Source of the DNA: Arcicella rosea
GTDB lineage: Bacteria; Bacteroidota; Bacteroidia; Cytophagales; Spirosomataceae
Assembly: GCF_014204325.1 (NCBI RefSeq)
Contig: NZ_JACHKT010000002.1
Coordinates: forward strand, 186,001 to 250,000
Length of the DNA stretch: 64,000 nt
Direction: 5' to 3'
Each line of letters begins with the position of its first letter. The first letter of the stretch is position 1. Shown piece after piece: positions 8,807 to 16,054 of this stretch. A model generated the notes under the pieces. The model searched no databases. It was not told the DNA's origin and worked only from the letters and a program-made list of their open reading frames with translations. The position numbers were made by a program, and so were the translations under genes.

Positions 8807-9301
8807 TTATTTTGACAACTCATCAATGATTTCATCAACTTTCTCGTTCGTCAAATGCATGTAATATTTTTCTCGAATCTGGAAGACAGGTCCCCAACCA
8901 CAAGCTGCTAAACATTCTACTTCTTTAATCGTAAATTTACCATCTGCAGTAGTTTCACCAGTTTCAATACCTAATTTTTTCTTTAAGTGGTCATATACTT
9001 CAACACCACCCATTAAACAACAAGGTCCTGTACGGCAATATTCAATTACATGCTCGCCTACTGGTTCAAGGTGAAACATTGTGTAAAATGAAGCCACTTC
9101 ATAAACTTCAACAGGCTTTATTTTTAGCAAATTAGCCACATAATCCATTACTTCTGAACTACACCATTTCCACTCTGCTTGAGCCAAATGTAAAATAGGA
9201 AGTAAAGCAGATTTTTGCTTACCTTCTGGGTAACGTTTAATGATTTTATGAACTAACTCCAACGTATCGGCTGGAAACTGTATGGTTTGTGTATTTGTCA
9301 T
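8807..9301 (-). CDS. nuoE: NADH-quinone oxidoreductase subunit E, 2Fe-2S
   Basis: This thioredoxin-fold subunit carries the off-pathway 2Fe-2S cluster N1a next to the FMN of NuoF. The 164 residues include the cluster ligands in CRTGPC near 90 and CLAACG near 131, and the EVYEVASFYTMF helix. It follows nuoD by 24 bp and precedes nuoF. Confidence 0.96.
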   Translation of the reverse strand: MTNTQTIQFPADTLELVHKIIKRYPEGKQKSALLPILHLAQAEWKWCSSEVMDYVANLLKIKPVEVYEVASFYTMFHLEPVGEHVIEYCRTGPCCLMGGVEVYDHLKKKLGIETGETTADGKFTIKEVECLAACGWGPVFQIREKYYMHLTNEKVDEIIDELSK

Positions 9302-9325
9302 GTTTTAGTCTGAATTAAGCAAAAA

Positions 9326-10561
9326 TTACACGTCTAATTCCCCAGCAATCACATTCATCGACGACATCGTAACGATGGCATCAGAAAGCGTTGAACCTTT
9401 AATCATTTCTGGGAATGCTTGATAATAAATATAACAAGGACGACGGAATTTCAAACGATATGGTGCACGGCCACCATCTGATACCAAATAGAAACCAAGT
9501 TCGCCATTACCACCTTCTACTGAGTGATATACTTCGCCAACTGGAGCGTCAATTTCACCCATTACAATTTTGAAATGGTAAATCAATGCTTCCATATTGT
9601 TATAAACCTCTTTTTTTTCAGGTAAATAATAATGAGGGGCATCTGCGTGATATGGGCCTTCAGGGAGGTTATTAAGAGCTTGTTTGATGATTTTTAGACT
9701 TTGCCACATTTCTTCGCCACGAACCAAGAAACGGTCATAAGTATCACCTTTTGTTCCAACTGGTACTTCAAAATCAAAGTCTTCGTAAGAAGAGTATGGA
9801 TTCATCGCACGAACGTCATAATCAACGCCAGCGGCTCTAAGGTTAGGGCCAGTAAAACCATAGTTTAAAGCACGTTCAGCAGAAATAGCACCCACATCAA
9901 TGGTTCTATCCATGAAGATACGGTTTCGTTTTACTAAGCTTTCAAATTCTATGAGTCCAGCAGGAAATTCGTCAAGAAGGATTTGGATTTTACGGATGGC
10001 TTCTTTAGATAAGTCTCTTTCCATTCCACCACAACGACCCATGTTCGTTGTAAGGCGAGCACCACACATTTCTTCGTAGATTTCGTAAATGTGTTCTCTC
10101 CATTGCATTACATACAAAAAGCCTGTTAAAGCACCTGTATCAACAGCAAGGATGGAATTACAAATGATGTGATCGGCAATACGTGCCAATTCCATCATAA
10201 TTACTCTAATATATTGTGCTCTTTTAGGTACTTCAACCCCTAAAAGTTTCTCTACAGTCATGTGCCAACCCATGTTGTTGATGGGCGACGAACAGTAGTT
10301 CATACGGTCTGTAAGCGTGGTAATCTGATAAAGAGGACGACGCTCAGCAATTTTCTCGAATGCACGGTGAATGTATCCTACTGTCTGTTCTGCATCAATA
10401 ATAGTTTCACCGTCCATCGTTAAGATGTTCTGAAAAATACCATGAGTTGCAGGGTGAGTTGGTCCTAAGTTTAGGGTTGTCAACTCATTGACATATTTTT
10501 TATCTACTTGTGCTTTCTCTAAGCCTACAAACGGGCTTGATACTAATGCGATTTCAGACAT
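9326..10561 (-). CDS. nuoD: NADH-quinone oxidoreductase subunit D, 49-kDa type
   Basis: NuoD forms the quinone-binding pocket with NuoB and descends from the large subunit of NiFe hydrogenases. The 411-residue protein starts its conserved region with LNLGPTHPATHG near 30 and contains GYIHRAFEK, the tyrosine and histidine positions of the quinone site, and ends with MSSMNVIAGELDV, a usual NuoD C terminus. It is a separate gene here, not fused to nuoC as in E. coli. Confidence 0.97.
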   Translation of the reverse strand: MSEIALVSSPFVGLEKAQVDKKYVNELTTLNLGPTHPATHGIFQNILTMDGETIIDAEQTVGYIHRAFEKIAERRPLYQITTLTDRMNYCSSPINNMGWHMTVEKLLGVEVPKRAQYIRVIMMELARIADHIICNSILAVDTGALTGFLYVMQWREHIYEIYEEMCGARLTTNMGRCGGMERDLSKEAIRKIQILLDEFPAGLIEFESLVKRNRIFMDRTIDVGAISAERALNYGFTGPNLRAAGVDYDVRAMNPYSSYEDFDFEVPVGTKGDTYDRFLVRGEEMWQSLKIIKQALNNLPEGPYHADAPHYYLPEKKEVYNNMEALIYHFKIVMGEIDAPVGEVYHSVEGGNGELGFYLVSDGGRAPYRLKFRRPCYIYYQAFPEMIKGSTLSDAIVTMSSMNVIAGELDV

Positions 10562-10573
10562 ATTTTTATAAAT

Positions 10574-11092
10574 TTATCTACCAAACAAGGCATCAATTTT
10601 ATCTTGACGAGTGGCGTCTTCCAAAGGATATTCTTTACGCATCGGATGATAATCCATGTCTTCTGCATTCAGAATACGTTCCATTTTTGGATGGCCAGAG
10701 AACAAAATTCCGTAAAAATCAAAGGCTTCTCTTTCCATCCAATTGGCACAAGCATATAAACCTGTAATGGTTGGCACTACGATATTTTCTCTGGTAACAT
10801 ATAATTTGATAATCAATCTTACATTGTTTTCTAAACTATGTAAATGATAAATAACACCAAATTCATGACTTGGAACGTCTGGGAAATGAATACCGCCTAA
10901 ATCTGTAAGAAATTGGAATTTGAAGGTCGGATGTTGATATAAATAATGCATCAACGGCACAATGGTGTCGGTTGTAGTGGTTACGTTAAGAAGACCGTAA
11001 TTTTCTACAATTCCAAAAATGTTATCTTCGCCAAATTGTGCGACTAAATCTTGTGCTATTTGTTCGTTTGTCATTGTTAGCTTATCTGTCAA
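10574..11092 (-). CDS. nuoC: NADH-quinone oxidoreductase subunit C, 30-kDa type
   Basis: This peripheral subunit supports assembly of the quinone-reducing module. The 172-residue protein has the NuoC signature around EREAFDFYGILFSGHPKMERIL near 115-140 and ends with the conserved MRKEYPLED region. It lies 12 bp upstream of nuoD. A hairpin with heptad-like spacing separates it from nuoB. Confidence 0.95.
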   Translation of the reverse strand: MTDKLTMTNEQIAQDLVAQFGEDNIFGIVENYGLLNVTTTTDTIVPLMHYLYQHPTFKFQFLTDLGGIHFPDVPSHEFGVIYHLHSLENNVRLIIKLYVTRENIVVPTITGLYACANWMEREAFDFYGILFSGHPKMERILNAEDMDYHPMRKEYPLEDATRQDKIDALFGR

Positions 11093-11142
11093 TCGTTTAT
11101 CTTTTACTTGTCATTCAAACAAGCGAAGTAAACGGATAACTG
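11093..11142. repeat. Imperfect hairpin between nuoB and nuoC
   Basis: A left arm containing GTTTATC and TTTACTTGT faces a right arm with ACAAGCGAAGTAAACGGATAAC. The units resemble the GTTATTC heptads found between rplM and rpsI, but the 7-bp phase is less clean. Confidence 0.4.
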
Positions 11143-11691
11143 TTACTCAATTCCGTAAGATGCTAAAAGTGCTTTATATTCAGGGGATTCTCTGCGGCGG
11201 CGTTGTTCAGACTTTGCAATTTCTTGAATTTGCATAAAGCCATCCAAAATTTGTTCAGGACGAGGTGGGCAACCCGGCACATAAACATCAACAGGAATAA
11301 TACGGTCAATACCTTGTAAAACAGAATAAGTATCAAAAATTCCACCAGAAGAGGCACATGCTCCCACTGAAAGCACCCAACGAGGTTCGGCCATTTGAAG
11401 ATATACTTGTTTGAGAACAGGCCCCATTTTTTTAGAAATAGTACCCATCACCATCAAAATATCGGCCTGGCGAGCAGAAAAAGACATACGTTCTGAACCA
11501 AAACGAGAAATGTCATAGTGCGAACCTGCAGTTGCCATAAATTCAATACCGCAACATGAAGTAGCGAAAGGAAGTGGCCAAAGTGAATTTGCACGAGCAA
11601 GACCCACGAAATCATCTAATTTGCCAGCGAAGAAACCTTGTCCTTCAATTCCTTCTGGAGCATCAACTGTTTTTATTATTCTATCGCTCAT
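11143..11691 (-). CDS. nuoB: NADH-quinone oxidoreductase subunit B, cluster N2
   Basis: NuoB holds the terminal 4Fe-4S cluster N2, which donates electrons to quinone. The 182-residue protein has the two adjacent cysteines in [13 protein letters not shown] near 45, the third in VGACASSGG near 110 and the fourth in VPGCPPRPE near 140. It is separated from nuoA by 156 bp without a gene. Confidence 0.97.
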   Translation of the reverse strand: MSDRIIKTVDAPEGIEGQGFFAGKLDDFVGLARANSLWPLPFATSCCGIEFMATAGSHYDISRFGSERMSFSARQADILMVMGTISKKMGPVLKQVYLQMAEPRWVLSVGACASSGGIFDTYSVLQGIDRIIPVDVYVPGCPPRPEQILDGFMQIQEIAKSEQRRRRESPEYKALLASYGIE

Positions 11692-11847
11692 TGTATCAAT
11701 TTGAGAATCTGAATACTCAAGAAATCATTTATACTTTGATTGTCTATCATATTCATAAATCAGTATTTTAATATTCAACTTCTGTGATAACCTTGTTAGA
11801 GATGAAAAGTTTGTTATTTTCTCTACAAACAATTCTATTAAACGATA

Positions 11848-12237
11848 CTATTTCTCCCAAGTTAAAACACCTTTCTTAATAACGTAGATAAAGCCTAATA
11901 ACAATAAGCCCATAAATACTAACATTTCAAGAAACATTGTAATGGCTACATCTGAAGTCGATTTTACCCATCCCATAAAATTTACAGCCCAAGGATACAT
12001 AAAAATAATTTCCACATCAAATAGTACGAAAAGAATGGCTACAAGGAAGTATTTAACAGAGATAGGCGTGCGGGCATCACCAACTGATTCGATACCACAC
12101 TCAAACGCATCATCTTTAAGTACACTATGACGTTTAGGCCCTAGCCAGTGTGTTGCAAGCATTGTTGCAACAATAAATGCTAAAGCAGCCACTAATTGAA
12201 CAAGTATTGGAAGGAAATCTGACGGTTGATAGTTCAT
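11848..12237 (-). CDS. nuoA: NADH-quinone oxidoreductase subunit A
   Basis: This small membrane subunit lies near the quinone chamber and is the first gene of the operon. Its 129 residues form three transmembrane helices. The loop YECG-type motif is present as DAFECGIESVGDAR near 43, and KYFLVAILFVLFDVEIIFMYPWA follows. Confidence 0.95.
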   Translation of the reverse strand: MNYQPSDFLPILVQLVAALAFIVATMLATHWLGPKRHSVLKDDAFECGIESVGDARTPISVKYFLVAILFVLFDVEIIFMYPWAVNFMGWVKSTSDVAITMFLEMLVFMGLLLLGFIYVIKKGVLTWEK

Positions 12238-12240
12238 TGT

Positions 12241-12275
12241 TGATTTTTGAGTTTTAGGTTTTGATTTTCAGATGG
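12241..12275. repeat. Five tandem heptads upstream of nuoA
   Basis: The + strand reads as five 7-base units, TGATTTT, TGAGTTT, TAGGTTT, TGATTTT and CAGATGG, without a break in phase. They lie three bases upstream of the nuoA start codon, hence in its 5' leader. A complementary arm is not clear. Confidence 0.5.
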
Positions 12276-12627
12276 TTACATCTTCGTCTCCAAACCGATA
12301 CGTTATTTGACTAGTATCTTTTCAAAATTTATCTGCAATTTACTGATAAAATTTTGTTTGCGACATTTTTTTAATGCTAAAATTAGGGGAAATGTTAAAG
12401 TGTACGGATTAAGTCTTTTTTATCATCTGTTATATAGATTGGTACTAAATAGTATGTGTCCATTTAAGCAAGCACAGATATTTATGGAATGAGTTTTAGA
12501 GGGAAAAATACTTTTGATTAAGCATTTGTACTTATTTTCAAAACCTTCAAAAATAAATATGAAAGCAAAGGTTCTACACGGTCGTTAGAGTTTTGATTGA
12601 GTTTGCTAACTTGCTGAAAAAATCATC
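12276..12627. other. Divergent intergenic region nuoA / guanine deaminase
   Basis: About 350 AT-rich bases must hold the promoters of the nuo operon (minus) and of the deaminase gene (plus). I found no convincing TTG / TAnnTTTG pair and no gene. Confidence 0.4.
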
Positions 12628-13104
12628 ATGGAACAAGACAAATTAAAATTTATGAAAAGAGCCATCGAACTTTCAATTCAGGGAAGTGCTGGTGGAAAAG
12701 GTGGTCCATTTGGTGCTGTTATTGTAAGGAATGGAGAAATTGTGGGTGAGGGTTTTAATCAAGTTACTTCTACCAACGACCCTACGGCTCATGCTGAAGT
12801 AGTCGCTATTAGAAATGCTTGCAAAAACCTTGATTCTTTCCAATTATCAGATTGTGAATTATATACTTCGTGCGAACCTTGTCCGATGTGTTTGGGTGCA
12901 ATTTATTGGGCTCGTCCTTCAAAAGTGTATTATGCCAATACTCGTGATGATGCAGCTGAAGCGGGTTTTGATGATGCTTTTATTTATAATGAAATTCCAT
13001 TGCCACTCGCTGAACGAAAAATAGAAATGATTCCTTTGGGAAGAGAAGAAGCTAAAAAAGCTTTTGATTTATGGAATGAAAAGAACGATAAAGTAGATTA
13101 TTAA
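12628..13104 (+). CDS. guaD: Guanine deaminase-type nucleobase deaminase
   Basis: It probably hydrolyses guanine to xanthine and ammonia in purine salvage or breakdown. The 158-residue cytidine-deaminase-fold protein has the zinc motifs HAEVVAIRNA (His and catalytic Glu, near 56) and PCPMCLGAIYWA (two Cys, near 88). The segment RDDAAEAGFDDAFIY and the aromatic C terminus ending in Tyr are as in B. subtilis GuaD and unlike the tRNA deaminase TadA. Related cytosine or other deaminase activity cannot be excluded. Confidence 0.85.
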   Translation: MEQDKLKFMKRAIELSIQGSAGGKGGPFGAVIVRNGEIVGEGFNQVTSTNDPTAHAEVVAIRNACKNLDSFQLSDCELYTSCEPCPMCLGAIYWARPSKVYYANTRDDAAEAGFDDAFIYNEIPLPLAERKIEMIPLGREEAKKAFDLWNEKNDKVDY

Positions 13105-13148
13105 ACAGTATCCAATTTAAAATTATATACTATTTCCAATTAATATTC

Positions 13149-14018
13149 ATGAAAAAAACAATGACACGCTACTCTTTGAGTTTAGCATTATTTTCCTTAC
13201 TCTCATCCCAAACTTTTGCTCAAAAGCAAAGTAAAGTAGAAGATTTCACCGCAGAAAACTTATTTACTAATAACATCGAAGGGCCAAATTTTGACAAAGC
13301 TGGAAATTTGTATGTCGTAAACTTTAAAGAAGATGGCACGATTGGCAAAGTAAATCCAGATGGTACTTGTGAATTATTCTTGACTTTACCCAAAGGAAGT
13401 ACAGCCAATGCGATTCAATTTGATAAAGCAGGAAATATGTACTTAGCCGATTTTTCAGGGCATAATGTCTTGAAAGTTGATATGAAAACTAAAGCCGTTT
13501 CTACTTATTGTCATAACGATGCTTTTAATCAGCCGAATGATATTTGTATTACTAAAAAGGATGTAATTTTTGCTTCTGACCCAAGTTGGAAAAATTCAAC
13601 GGGTAAAATTTGGCGAATAGACAAAGGCGGAAAAGAAACACTTCTGACAGACCAAATGGGAACAACCAATGGCATTTGTTTGAGTCCAGACGAAAAAACT
13701 TTATATGTAAATGAAAGTATTCAGAGAAAAGTTTGGGCTTTTGACGTTGACCTTGCTGGAAATATTTCGAAGAAAAGACTTTTCGCTTCCTTTGAAGACG
13801 GTGGCTTAGACGGCATGAAATGTGATGCAAAAGGAAATCTTTACGTTTGTCGTTGGGGATTAGGCAAAATACTTGTCTTTTCGAAAAAAGGAAAATTATT
13901 AAAAGAAGTACAATTAAAAGGTTTGCAAAGTAGTAATTTGGTTTTTAGCCCAAATGGGAAATATGCTTATGTTACTTTGCAAGATAGAAAAGGAATGGAG
14001 CGATTTAAGGTGAAATAA
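13149..14018 (+). CDS. Exported SMP-30/gluconolactonase-like beta-propeller protein
   Basis: The 289-residue protein has a signal peptide (cleavage expected after SSQTFAQ, near residue 25) and then repeated beta-propeller blades with the pattern GPNFDKAGNLYVVN, AIQFDKAGNMYLADF, GICLSPDEKTLYVNE and GMKCDAKGNLYVCRWG. This is typical of the SMP-30/gluconolactonase/LRE family, which includes calcium-dependent lactonases. Periplasmic lactone hydrolysis is the likely role; the substrate is unknown. It starts 44 bp after the deaminase gene. Confidence 0.85.
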   Translation: MKKTMTRYSLSLALFSLLSSQTFAQKQSKVEDFTAENLFTNNIEGPNFDKAGNLYVVNFKEDGTIGKVNPDGTCELFLTLPKGSTANAIQFDKAGNMYLADFSGHNVLKVDMKTKAVSTYCHNDAFNQPNDICITKKDVIFASDPSWKNSTGKIWRIDKGGKETLLTDQMGTTNGICLSPDEKTLYVNESIQRKVWAFDVDLAGNISKKRLFASFEDGGLDGMKCDAKGNLYVCRWGLGKILVFSKKGKLLKEVQLKGLQSSNLVFSPNGKYAYVTLQDRKGMERFKVK

Positions 14019-14063
14019 TATTGATAGTCGCTACATTTTATTGAAAATTAACCATTCAAAATT

Positions 14064-14360
14064 ATGCTAATTAGAATTGTAAGAATGACATTTCATGAAG
14101 AAAAAGTAGCAACTTTTTTGGCAATTTTTAATGCTTCCAAGCACAAGATTAGGCATTTTGAAGGTTGTCAGCATTTAGAACTATTACAAGATAAAAACTT
14201 TCCCAATATCTTTTCTACTTATAGTTATTGGGAAAGTGAAAATCATTTGAATACTTATCGAGATTCTGAATTATTCAAAAATGTGTGGACTTCAACGAAA
14301 GTACTATTTGTTGAAAAACCAATTGCTTTTTCTTCGGAAAGAGTAGAGTTAATTACTTAG
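14064..14360 (+). CDS. Antibiotic biosynthesis monooxygenase (ABM) domain protein
   Basis: The 98-residue protein is a single ABM-type ferredoxin-like domain: it has the pattern IVRMTFHEEKVATFLAIF followed by FEGCQHLELLQD and SYWESENHLNTYRDS. Such small dimers include quinol monooxygenases and haem-degrading enzymes, but many have no known activity. It follows the SMP-30 gene by 45 bp and may share its transcript. Confidence 0.75.
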   Translation: MLIRIVRMTFHEEKVATFLAIFNASKHKIRHFEGCQHLELLQDKNFPNIFSTYSYWESENHLNTYRDSELFKNVWTSTKVLFVEKPIAFSSERVELIT

Positions 14361-14456
14361 CTTTGAGTTGAGTATTGAGCTTTGAGAATTACACAGCAAA
14401 ACTTGTAGAGCTTTCTCAAAACTCAAAACTCGTCACTCAACATTCATAACTCATAT
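14361..14456. repeat. Heptad inverted repeat between convergent genes
   Basis: The left arm at 14361-14388 is four 7-base units of the form TTGAGNN. The right arm at 14415-14456 is six units of the form CTCAANA, the complement, and runs exactly up to the stop codon of the thioesterase gene. Neither arm breaks phase. It fills the whole space between two convergent genes, so it may also terminate transcription. Confidence 0.75.
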
Positions 14457-14978
14457 TTATTCGCCTCCATTCAAAAACGTTTTTAATTCGGTTGCTTCCG
14501 AAGGTTTCATTCTTCCTGCTAAAACCAAACGTAGTTGTCGTCTGCGTAAAGCTCCTTCGTAAAGTGCTTTTTCATCATCCGTTTCAGTCAAAGAAATAGG
14601 AACATCTATTGGGCGACCGCTTTGATCAACTGCCACAAAAGTGAAAAATGCTTTGTTGGTACTTACTCTTTCTTGTGCAGGAATATTTTCTGCCCAAACA
14701 TCAATCACTACTTCCATGGAAGAACTGAAAGCTCTAGTTACTTTAGCTTGAAGGGTAACTACGCTGCCCAGCGGAATAGATTCTTTAAAAGAGACATTAT
14801 CGACAGAAGCAGTAACAACGATACGATTTGAATGTTTTTGTGCACAGATTGCACCGACAACATCCATCATTCGCATGAGGTTTCCGCCCATTAAATTTCC
14901 TAAAGTATTGGTATCGTTCGGAAAAATCATTTCCGTCATTGTAGTGAGAGATTCTGAAACGTATTTAGTTTTTGTCAT
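14457..14978 (-). CDS. Acyl-CoA thioesterase, hotdog fold
   Basis: The 173-residue protein is a hotdog-fold acyl-CoA hydrolase of the YciA/BACH type, releasing free CoA and fatty acid. It shows the family stretch MIFPNDTNTLGNLMGGNLMRMMD near residues 17-39, including the catalytic Asn/Asp region, and VVTASVDNVSFKESIPLG. It lies directly downstream of the nuoK gene on the same strand, separated by a large heptad hairpin. Substrate chain length cannot be read from the sequence. Confidence 0.88.
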   Translation of the reverse strand: MTKTKYVSESLTTMTEMIFPNDTNTLGNLMGGNLMRMMDVVGAICAQKHSNRIVVTASVDNVSFKESIPLGSVVTLQAKVTRAFSSSMEVVIDVWAENIPAQERVSTNKAFFTFVAVDQSGRPIDVPISLTETDDEKALYEGALRRRQLRLVLAGRMKPSEATELKTFLNGGE

Positions 14979-14990
14979 TTTATTGAATGA

Positions 14991-15211
14991 AGGATTTGGG
15001 AATTTAGGATGTTGGATTTAGGATTTCAGACTTCAGCTTTCGGTCGTCGGATGTCAGCTTTCAGGTGACTGCAATTTTATATTATTTATAGATATTTTAG
15101 TTTTCTGTGTTTACATTTAAAGTCAAAATTTCGCAGTCTGATGACCAATTACTCAAATCCGAAGACCAAAAGCCGAAACCTGAAATCCGATGACTGAAAG
15201 CTGAAAACCAT
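14991..15211. repeat. Largest heptad inverted repeat, upstream of the thioesterase gene
   Basis: The left arm at 15006-15068 has nine consecutive 7-base units of consensus YRGNTTT, with two less regular units before it. The right arm at 15133-15209 has eleven consecutive units of consensus GAAANCY, the complement, with no break in phase. The innermost bases GACTGC (15067-15072) and GCAGTC (15133-15138) match exactly. The 60-base AT-rich loop could carry the thioesterase promoter. The arms share the heptad consensus but differ at variable positions. Confidence 0.85.
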
Positions 15212-15523
15212 TTACTTTTCCGAATTATTACTTATCTCGTCAAGATTAATTGATTGGAAATGTTCGTGGGCTTTCAACACGATGGCTAATGCAACGACTG
15301 CTTCACAAACGGCAACGACAATCACAAAGAGTGCAAACATTTGTCCTTGTAAATCTGGGTCATTTTTACTGAAAGCCACTAAGTTTAGGTTTACAGCATT
15401 TAGCATCAGTTCAATTCCCATCAAAACCACAATAACGTTTCGTTTGGTAACTACCACAGCCAAACCAATGCTAAACAATAAAGCACTTGTGAGTAAATAA
15501 TATGAAAGAAAACTATTATCCAT
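15212..15523 (-). CDS. nuoK: NADH-quinone oxidoreductase subunit K
   Basis: This antiporter-like small membrane subunit of complex I has 103 residues in three helices. The key acidic residues are visible: Glu in VLMGIELMLNAVNL near residue 36 and a second Glu in VVAVCEAVVALAI near 72. It is the only nuoK in the window and follows nuoJ2 by 9 bp, so it may serve the main complex whose own operon lacks it. Confidence 0.95.
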   Translation of the reverse strand: MDNSFLSYYLLTSALLFSIGLAVVVTKRNVIVVLMGIELMLNAVNLNLVAFSKNDPDLQGQMFALFVIVVAVCEAVVALAIVLKAHEHFQSINLDEISNNSEK

Positions 15524-15532
15524 TTTGAAATA

Positions 15533-16054
15533 TTAAACTTTAGTTTTGCTACTTAAATAAGCAGCACCAATTAGTGTTGCCATCAGCAGTACGCCAGAAA
15601 CCTCAAAGGGTAAGACAAAATCAGTCATTAATAAAACACCAATATTTTGAGTAGTCGAGAATGTCTCAATTGATTCAAATAAGTTTGATTGAATATTGAC
15701 GAAATTAGCCTTAGCAAAAGTGAAAAAAAGTAAAGCAAATAAACCAAATGCCACAGCGAAACCAATGAGTCGATTGGTATTAGTTCCTATAATATCGTTT
15801 TTGCCATTTTCTTTGTTACCATTCTGGTTGGTAAGCATTACTCCAAAAAGAAGTAAAACCAAAATTCCACCAACATAAACAAGTAACTGAGTAATGGCGA
15901 TAAAATCGGCACCAACCAATACATAAAGTGCGGCAATGCCAAAAAACGTAAGCAAAAGGCTAAAGGCAGCGTACAAAACATTATTACTCCACAAAACAAC
16001 ACATGCAGAGATAACAGTTAAGACGATGAAAGCTATGAAAACAAAAGGTATCAA
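15533..16054 (-). CDS. nuoJ: Second NADH-quinone oxidoreductase subunit J
   Basis: The 173-residue membrane protein has the NuoJ pattern of five helices with LLVYVGGILVLLLFGVMLTN in helix three. It is a diverged paralogue of the NuoJ at 2734-3234. Its start overlaps the stop of nuoI2 by four bases (ATGA), a sign of translational coupling. With nuoI2 and nuoK it forms a compact I-J-K set. Confidence 0.93.
   Translation of the reverse strand: MIPFVFIAFIVLTVISACVVLWSNNVLYAAFSLLLTFFGIAALYVLVGADFIAITQLLVYVGGILVLLLFGVMLTNQNGNKENGKNDIIGTNTNRLIGFAVAFGLFALLFFTFAKANFVNIQSNLFESIETFSTTQNIGVLLMTDFVLPFEVSGVLLMATLIGAAYLSSKTKV

Noticed and set aside
12307-12492. 61-codon open frame between nuoA and the deaminase gene
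   Set aside because: It has no recognisable domain and lies in a divergent promoter region with AT-rich composition.
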